Source of the DNA: Cyanophora paradoxa
Taxonomy: Eukaryota; Glaucocystophyceae; Cyanophorales; Cyanophoraceae
Direction of reading: 5' to 3'
Length of the DNA stretch: 64,000 nucleotides
Assembly: GCA_004431415.1 (NCBI GenBank)
Contig: QPMI01000007.1
Span: 1-64,000, forward strand
Part shown: one piece after another, positions 56,772 through 64,000 of the stretch
Layout: each line of letters opens with the position of its first letter
Position numbering within the stretch: position 1 is the first letter of the stretch
Position numbers and translations under genes: made by a program
The notes under the pieces: generated by a model
Databases searched by the model: none
Told to the model about the DNA's origin: nothing
The model's input: the letters and a program-made list of their open reading frames with translations, nothing else

Positions 56772-59700
56772 TCACGGGCTGAGGACGGGGATGGCCCACG
56801 AGGGGGAGGCGGCGGGCGGCTGCCCGCCGCCGTACGTGCAGCGGATGTGCACGTGGTACGTCCGCACGACCTGCCCCGACTCCGTGTAGGACCTGTTGCT
56901 CGGCTTTAGGGAGCGCGTGGGGCGGCGTCGGGCTCGAGGCTAGCTATAGGTGGACGAATATGTACCCGGGGGCGACGTAGGGGGAGAGGTGGACCGTGGA
57001 AAAGTCCTCGCGGCACGTCTGGTTCCAGAAGGCGTAGGGCGCCCCGTCGAGCGTCTGCATGCCCGCCGCCCCGAGCAGCGCGTCCCCCGCCGCCCCGAGC
57101 AGCGCGTCCCCCGCCGCCCCGAGCAGCGCGTCCCCCGCCGCCCCGAGCAGCGCGTCCCCCGCCGCCCCGAGCAGCGCGTCCCCCGCCGCCCGAGCAGCGC
57201 GTCCCCGCCGCCCCGAGCAGCGCGTCCCCCGCCGCCCGAGCAGCGCGTCCCCGCCGCCCGAGCAGCGCGTCCCCGCCGCCCCGAGCAGCGCGTCCCCGCC
57301 GCCCCGAGCAGCGCGTCCCCGCCGCCCGAGCAGCGCGTCCCCGCCCCGAGCAGCGCGTCCCGCCGCCCGAGCAGCGCGTCCCCCGCCGCCCCGAGCAGCG
57401 CGTCCCCGCCGCCCGAGCAGCGCGTCCCCCGCCGCCCCGAGCAGCGCGTCCCCCGCCGCCCGCACGACGACGCGGCACGCGGCCGCGTGGTCCGCGCACT
57501 CGTCGCTCATCGCGAAGCTGCGCAGCGCAGGTCATTCGGTCAGTCTGGAATCTCAGTCTTCTCGGCCGGGCGCACGGGAGTTTGACGGGGACGAGGGCGG
57601 GGCGGCCGCCGACGGCGCCCGCGAGCGCGGCGGGCTGGGGCGGCCCAAGCTGCCGCACGGCCGGCGGGTTCGCCCGCTGCACGTTGACAGTGACGGGGCA
57701 GTCGGAGCCGGCCGGGAAGCGGGACGAGTAGAGGCGCATCGCGTAGCTCTGGCCCACGACGAGCTGCGCGGGGGGCCGGGGTCAGGTTACGTTGACGCTG
57801 TACCCGGAGGTCATTGCAGAATTCGAAGCGGAAACGCACCTGGGTGCCCGCCGGGATGCTCTGCACGGTGCTCGCGTCCGCCGCGACGTGGCGCAGGCAC
57901 GGCGTGGCGAAGAGGAGCCCGTCGCGCAGGTCGGGCGCGGGCGCCGTGCACTGCCCGCTCGGCACCGCCATCGTGCGCGTCCGAGGGGGGCAGACCGCCC
58001 CCGCGAAGGGGCCGTGGATGTCCGCGACGGTGATGGTGAAGGTGCAGCTGCCGCGCGGGCCGGCGCCCGACTGGTTGTCGATCGCGAAGGTCGCCGTGTA
58101 CTTCCCTGTGCTGGAGCTCGGCAAGCCGGCGGCGGACCACGCGCCGGAGACGGGCGCGGCGATGGCGGGCAGGAGCGTCAGGTCGGCCCGCGGGCTCTGC
58201 GTCACGTTCACGCGCCCGCTCCAGTTGCCGAAGTTGACGAGGAGCTGCTTGAGGTCTGGCATGCGCGCGCCGCAGACCGACGCGGCCGACCCCGACGGCA
58301 GCGGCTCGAGCTTCTCCAGCGTGATGCCGCCCGGGCACTGCACGTCGTAGTACTGCGTCGGCGGCTGGTACGCGGGGCACGTCGAGCCGCCGGCGCCGGT
58401 GCCGCCGCTCGAGCTGCCGCCGCTGCCGCTGGTGGGAGGCCGCGGCCAGGGCCCCGCCCCGACGGTGTTGTTGCAGTCGGCGTCCGACACGACCAAAGCG
58501 AAGTCGCCTGAGGCAACGCAATTTCAGTGGCCTGCGTCACACACAGTGCCTTCGAGAAATCAACGCGGGGTGCACCAGTGCGGTTCGAATCGGCGGCGAT
58601 GACCCCCTCAACCACGATGTAGAAGGGGGCCTGGGGCTGCAGCGTGTGGAAAGCCTCCGTGATCGTCATCTCGCAGCCCTGTGTCACTGCACAAGAGGCC
58701 CAGTAAAGCTCAGTAATTGAGCCGAATAGTTTATGAATTCAGATGAACACGGCCGCACCCGACTTCACGAGGCGGCTGGAGTTGCTGGTTGGGCATCCAA
58801 TGTACGAGTAGATTGTTGGAACGAAGTCGAGATCGATCGAACATACGGAAATGTAGACGCTCGTTCTGCGACGTTTGATGGGTCAGAGGCCGGCCGCGCA
58901 GTTGCAGATCTAGACGTCGAAGTTTGTTAGGATGTTTCGCTCACGTGGTTCGGCGGATGTCGGAGACCTGAAAGATGGCGCGAATAGCCGCCCCCGCGTT
59001 CGGGAACCCGATGGAGGAGGCCAAGGGCCAGTCCTTCAGGCGCGATCGCGTCGTGCCGCAGAAGGGCGCATTGAGCGTCGGTACGGCCGCCGGGCAGAAC
59101 GGGCCTGCGGAAACAGTTAGGTGTACCGTAGTACATGTAGACAAATATAAACCTCGCAATTGGAGCACGGGTTTCGCGCACGGTATTCTGGCACGACGCC
59201 TCGCGTGCAGTATGCAACTTTGTTTGGGTAGGAGAGAAGTGATAGATCCGCCGGGCGCCACGCATCAGCACAGGGACTGGGACAAGAATACATCTGGTGC
59301 GCTAGCAACACATAGTACTGGCCTGCCGATCGAAGGGAGTCAGATGCTCGGACGTCGAAACGTATTATAAAACTAAAGATAAGCGATCACCGGCGAGGAG
59401 TTCGGGGGGCAGCAAAAGTTCCATTGTTCCTCCGAAGCCGTTCAAAGAAACGCCCCCAAAATACGATATTGAAGAAACTGCAGAAGCTGGGAGAACGCGC
59501 GTGAGATTCCGAGTCGCTCGCTATTGAGACTTATAATTAAGCTTGCAGCTCACCAATCAGCCGGCCGCGGCGTGAAGCGTCGGCGGAGGTCAGGTTGGGG
59601 CAGCGGTCGAAGACCGCAAACGCTTTGAGGTTGTTTGTGCGCAGCGTGATCCTAAAGCTCCCCGAGCTGACGCCGAACGGGACACGGAAGCGCGCGACCA

Positions 59701-62700
59701 TGAAGCGCGTCGTGCTGTGCACTGGCTGGAAATTGACCATCGTCATGAGGAGAGCGTCGGGGTGCAAGGTGGAGGGTATCAGAGGGTTGATCGAGTTCGT
59801 CACGGTGCTCGTGACTGCGACCGACCCGCACTCGAGCATGTCGAACGCCGGGTACGGGCACGTCTCGGTCTTCGAAAGCGGCAGGCTTACATCAAGACAC
59901 CTGCGCATGCAACGCATGACACGCGATAGCTATCATAATCAGCCAAAAGGATCGGAGACGGCCAAGTTAAGAGACGCACGTTCTGTCGTAGAGGGAGATG
60001 CCGAACAGGCCGTCGGTGCCCCTCCCGATCTGGTTGGGGTCGTCGGGTGCGACCCATCTCCCCTGGAAGAGCATGTAGTAGGTCCCGGGCTTGAGGAGGC
60101 CGTCCGCCGGGAGGGTGAAGGGCAGGTGGGAGGGGAGGAGGGGGTTGCCGATGTAGAACTTGTGGTAGATGCTCGAGACTTCGGTGCGGTAGACCTGGGG
60201 CACGAATCCAGCACTGGCAAATAAATTAGAGATGGAACAGAACAACCCAGCACAAGCTTAAGGTGAGCAGTCTTGAGACTTCGCACCGGTCGCTTTCTAC
60301 ACGGAGCCTCGTCACGAAGACGCCGCCGCGCCGGGAGAGCGGGGAGGGTATGTCGATGACACCCGTCGATGGCCAGTTTGCCTGCGCATGCGAACGAATC
60401 GCCGAGTCAAGTGATCGCGATCTGTAGTGCATGCGCAGCGACGCTGCCGCACCTCGTTGCGGTGGCCCCCCGTCCAGAGAACGGAAGTGGTCCCCGAAAC
60501 CGTCGAGCACACGGACATCGGAGCGCCGAGCGCCGAGTAGTTGTAGGCAGCGGGACCCGGCTGGCTCGCCATCCCTGCGGCAAGCTGTTGAGCGGGAGCA
60601 TTATTAATGTCTCGAAGGGCGTCGTCGTACCCGGAAAGCCGAGCTGCGTTGCGCTCGCGAGGCGGTTCGGCGTGTTGAGCTCGAGGCCGGCCGGGTCCAG
60701 CAGAGGCGGGGACCCCGAGACGAGCGCCGCCTCGACGTCCGAGGGCGACGCGGCGGGGAAGGCCTCGCGGTACAGGGCGGCAAGGCCCGCGACGACGGCG
60801 GCGGAGTACGAAGTGCCGTGCGCCACGCCGTGGTCGATTGTGTGGACGCCGTTCATCTCGGCGACCGGCGTGACGAAATACGCTGGAGAAGATGCTTAGA
60901 GGCTGTGTGCGTGCGTGAAAATACAAGAGGCGGACCTGGACACGCCGAGAGGACTCTGCGCTGCCTCGCGACTCGCATGTTCTGTCCGGGGGCGAGGAGG
61001 GAGACGCAGGGGCCCCAGTTCGAGAAGCCCGTGCGGAAGTCGTCCTGGTCGCTCGCGCCGACGTTGATGGCATTCGGCGAGTTGCCGGGCGGGTAGCGGC
61101 ACGCGTCGGCGTCGTCGTTGCCCGCCGCCTGCGCCACCCTCGATCAGCGCGATTGCATGCGCGCACCGAGCAAACGCACCGTGATCACGACCGCTCCCGC
61201 CGCCCGCAGGCTGTGCGCCGCGGCGCGCATTATCGATATCGTTCCGAATCTCTTATATATATATCTTAGGTCAGAAGAACCTCTCACCTCGAGAACGCCT
61301 CGGTGTACGCCGCGTTGATCGCGCTCGAGAGGGCGTCGCTGGCCTTCGTGGACGCGAGGCCCAGCAGGACGACCGCGGGGCGGCCCGGGCGCGACTGGAT
61401 CCGCCTTAGCACGGCGTCCACACCGCCGATGACGTCGGCGTCCGTCGCGACGGCTTTGCAGGCGCTGTTCGGGTCGGTCGTCGAGACGCGCTGGAAGACT
61501 TTGGCGGCGAGGACCGTCGCGTTGGGGGCGACGCCGACGGTCCTCCCCGCGGCGATGGACGCGACGGCCGTGCCGTGCAGGTCTGCGTCGCAGTCAGCGG
61601 CCCAGGCGGCGCTCGTGTTGCCGTAGTTGCTGCTGTCCGCGTCGTAGAATCGGATCTGCGCGCGCAGCACATCATCACACACCGACATGAGCATCGCCGG
61701 CGCATGAGAAAGGAGGTACCGTGCGGTTTGCGAGCTCCGGGTGGGAGTCGACGACGCCCGTGTCCAGGACGTAGATGTCGACGCCGGTGCCCGTGAGGCC
61801 GCCCGGCTCGAAGCGCCCGTCGAGCGCGTTCGAGGCCTGGTCCAGCCTGCGCGGCGTTAACGTTGAATTTCGAGGGAATTCGAGGCCAGGGCCGCGGACC
61901 GGTCGAGGTGCCAGGGCCGGACTGCGGAGGCGTTCCACGGCACCAGCGAGGGGAAGACCGTCGTCAGGTCGAGCGGGAGCTCCGCGGGCCTCACGTGCTG
62001 CGTACGGATCGGAGCGCGGCCGTGATCAGCGGATCCGGAGGGAGAGTCGAGCGCGCGGCGGCGCGGCGGGCCGGGGCGCACCCCGACCGGGACGATGTAC
62101 TTGATATCCTCGTGGGCGGCCAGCTCGTCTCGGATCTCCGGCGAGAGCCTTCGCGCGCGTCAGCTGCAGGCCGGGGCTCTGGGCCGGGCGCGTGTAGGGT
62201 CTGGGCAGCGGCGCACCGGGCGGAGAAGCCGCGCATGGCGTGGTGGTAGGAGCGGTGGAAGACGGCGTGGCCGGCGTCGGTGCCGTGGACGCCGCGGGCC
62301 CGGGCCCGGGCGTGCGCCTTGACCCGCTCCACGTGCGCCCCCGCGTCGACGTTCTCCCGCGGGTGAAGGCCCTGCACGAGCGCGCGCACGCGTCAGGCTT
62401 GGTGTGCCGGCGAGGTCAAGCGTGGCGGAGGGCGCGCGCACGATGATGTACATCTGCTCGGAGGCGGCTCCGGTGTCTGCCTCGGGGCCCGAGCCCGGGC
62501 CGGGCCGGCCGGCGGTGGCGCCCGGCGCCGGCCGTGGCGCGCGTGCGGTCGGGGAATCGATGCCGGCGCAGCCGGGCCATGGCCATCGCCAAGGCCCGCA
62601 GTTTCCGCGTCCCTGCCGCGGCCGTCGCCCAGGGCGCCCTCGAGGCTTCGGACCCGCGTGGAGACCGTGTCAAGGACGCGGCGCAGCTCCAGCAGCTCCG

Positions 62701-62980
62701 CGCGCATCTGCGCCCGCTGATCCTCCGTTTGGCCGTGGCCGTGCACGTGGTCCTCAGCGCGCTGCTGCTGGCCATGGCCTGCTGCTGCATCGGAGCCCTC
62801 TGCGGCCGTTACGGAGCCTGCGACGAGGGCGAGGCAGACGAGCGCGCTCAACACGGCCGGCCGAAGGAGGCCCGACGAGCCGAATCCGGATCCGCGAGCC
62901 AGGAGCTGCCGCCGGCCGCGGACCGGCGCGCGCGCCGCACGGCCAGGTTCTGCACTCGCGCATCTCCCCATCTTCATCAT
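56772..62980 (-). CDS. Subtilisin-like serine protease (S8) with C-terminal Ig-like/beta domains
   Basis: ATG at 62980 starts a basic leader, then a hydrophobic segment (RPAVLSALVCLALVAGSVTA), a signal anchor or late signal peptide. Coiled coil follows (QMRAELLELRRVLDTVSTRV). An I9-type propeptide is visible: EQMYIIVRAPSATLDLAGTP, HRSYHHAMRGFSAR, SPEIRDELAAHEDIKYIVPV. Catalytic Asp is in VDIYVLDTGVVDSHPEL (about 61758-61780), His in DADLHGTAVASIAAG (about 61566-61585), oxyanion Asn in AQAAGNDDADAC (about 61110-61130), Ser in AHGTSYSAAVVAGLAALYRE (about 60785-60820). Exons to 56772 encode beta-rich extracellular sequence with spaced Cys: FVPQVYRTEVSSIYHKFYIG, TCPYPAFDMLECGSVAVTST, TFAIDNQSGAGPRGSCTFTI, FSTVHLSPYVAPGYIF, SGQVVRTYHVHIRCTYGGG. 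A 17-unit coding minisatellite lies at 57062-57462. Splice joins in the C-terminal half are approximate. Confidence 0.82.
57062..57462 (-). repeat. Coding minisatellite, 17 units of 19-24 bp
   Basis: Seventeen copies of the core GAGCAGCGCGTCC (plus strand) separated by CCGCCGCCC-type spacers. The first several units are exactly 24 bp; later ones are 22-24 bp, with one of about 19. On the coding (minus) strand the 24-bp unit encodes the 8-residue GDALLGAA. Confidence 0.92.
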
Positions 62981-64000
62981 ACTGGTATCAGCGCGTCGGC
63001 GCAGCTGCTGACCCAGTGCTAGTCTGCTAGCTATCGCCGCGCGCGCGCGCGCTAGCGGCGCGGCTTAAGCTTGCACTAGTACTCGCGCGCGCGTGCGCGC
63101 TAGAGCAAGCTTAAGCTTGCTGCCAAGAATCTCATAATCAAGCTTGCAATTGCTGCAGGCTGCAGCCTGCAGGCTGCAGCCTCGAGCTCCCGCAGGGCCG
63201 CAGCCTCGAGCTCGGGGCCCGGGGCCGCAGCCCCGCAGGGCCGGCGCCGTCGCAGGCCCGTGGCCCCGCGGCCGTGGTAAAAGCTTCAAGGCCTTAAGCT
63301 CCATGCATGAATGCAAAACTGGCGTGTGTCCGCCAGGCAGTTAGGAGCTAGGCGGTCCCAGATGGGAGGCTCAGTGCTCCTGATGTCTGCGAGCACACGA
63401 CCGGCGCGCTGGTGCGCGTGGAGCGGTGGTCTAGATCTTTTCGCGTGCGCCAGCCCGGGGTACACGATGTATGCGCCCCACCGTGCGGCCGGTGCGGCGC
63501 GGCTGGCGCCGGTACAATGGGTACATCCTTCCCGATCAAACCCTCAGCTCGCCAGCCGCGCGCCGTGCTTAGGCCTCGCGGCCGAAGAGATGGACCGCCG
63601 ACCGTCCGAGCATCCATGAGCATCCGAGCATCGCTGCCGACCGGAGAGACCGGCGCATGCCGACCATCTTCAAGGTTCAGAACGCGCCTCGTTTTCGCGC
63701 AGCCGCGCGCCTCGACCCGTCGCGCGACTTCGGCGCCTGTGGCCATGGCGCCCGACCGCAGCCCTCGCGCCGCGTGCGATCGATTCAGGCAGAGCAGCTA
63801 CTGCACGCACTCTGGTGCCCCGAGCCGTACCGCCGCGCGCGTGTTCGGCGCCGCCGCCGCGTCCCTCCTCTCTCGCCTCACAACCGCCGCAGCAAGCGTT
63901 TGGAGCAGTTGTGACGCGCTCCGGACGGCGGCAGGACGCGCGGACGCGGCTTATGCGCGCCCGCGAGGCGAACGTCGTCTAGGCTCGGGCACACGCGGAG
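62981..64000. other. Terminal palindrome-rich region; no firm gene
   Basis: Positions 63030-63300 are packed with palindromes: CGCGCGCGCGCGCTAGCG, CTTAAGCTTGC (63065 and 63107), CTGCAGGCTGCAGCCTGCAG near 63153-63175, and CTCGAGCTCGGGGCCCGGGG. Short ORFs at 63348-63746 (-, 132 aa) and 63657-63914 (+, 85 aa, MPTIFKVQNAPRFRAAARLD) show no recognisable features. The latter could be a first exon of a gene running off the window. Confidence 0.4.

Noticed and set aside
57062-57462. CRISPR array
   Set aside because: Units are contiguous with no unique spacers, in a eukaryotic coding region; it is a minisatellite.
58580-58600. GGTTCGAATC, resembling a tRNA T-loop
   Set aside because: No matching A-box or cloverleaf around it, and it lies in the subtilase gene.
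63657-63914. 85-aa plus-strand ORF near the window end
   Set aside because: Could be a first exon, but nothing in the sequence supports a family or a splice continuation before the edge.

Overview
This window is nuclear DNA of a GC-rich, intron-dense unicellular eukaryote. Every recognisable gene is broken by short GT-AG (sometimes GC-AG) introns, there are no operons or Shine-Dalgarno sites, and the families present are eukaryotic: a Sen1-type helicase, UBE2O, a PRL phosphatase, a Mei2-like RRM protein, an ABCG transporter, ARID-PHD and a CaMK. Very high GC, donors of the GTGCGC/GTCCGC type and C-tract introns fit a protist alga such as a haptophyte or pelagophyte. That placement is inference; no rRNA, tRNA or organelle gene was seen. 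Gene ends below come from hand-read splice sites and conserved protein motifs. Outer limits are approximate wherever the 5' exons are unclear.

Layout, left to right: aldose-1-epimerase-like 3' end (+, 1-1009); BolA-like (-, 1197-1808); ARID-PHD protein (+, 2003-5238); Sen1/senataxin-like RNA/DNA helicase (+, 5774 to about 16580); ABCG half-transporter (+, 17824-21779); a large protein with unknown N-terminal modules, a TPR-like segment, a TTC3/DZIP3-like Cys/His motif, a C2H2 finger and two RINGs (+, about 24140-29639, perhaps starting near 23.0 kb); a secreted spherulin-4-like protein with degenerate beta-rich N-terminal repeats (-, 30138-34645); mitochondrial-type 3-oxoacyl-ACP synthase (+, 34706-36722); PRL phosphatase (-, 37104-38115); coiled-coil RING protein (+, 39415-40036); coding fragments resembling the spherulin-4 gene's N-terminal repeats (-, 40.2-41.1 kb); a very GC-rich block between 22-bp direct repeats (41.6-42.1 kb); UBE2O-like E2/E3 (-, 42562-48526); CaMK-type kinase (+, 48620-50302); Mei2-like RNA-binding protein (+, 51202-55582); membrane-anchored or secreted subtilase (-, 56772-62980); then about 1 kb of palindrome-rich DNA.

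Functional themes are ubiquitin signalling (UBE2O, two RING genes), RNA metabolism (Sen1, Mei2-like), chromatin (ARID-PHD), mitochondrial metabolism (3-oxoacyl-ACP synthase, BolA) and secreted or surface proteins (subtilase, spherulin-4-like). These are housekeeping neighbours, not one pathway. Three head-to-head pairs have start codons only 60, 93 and about 194 bp apart, which suggests shared bidirectional promoters.

The most unusual signals are: a family of introns built around GTACCCC near the donor and GGGTACAG at the acceptor; strand-biased poly-C tracts in introns; an exon-intron-exon duplication at the Sen1 C-terminus; a 17-unit coding minisatellite in the subtilase; an unrecognised modular protein at 23-26 kb; and recurrent single-base frame breaks in otherwise conserved genes, which may be assembly errors.
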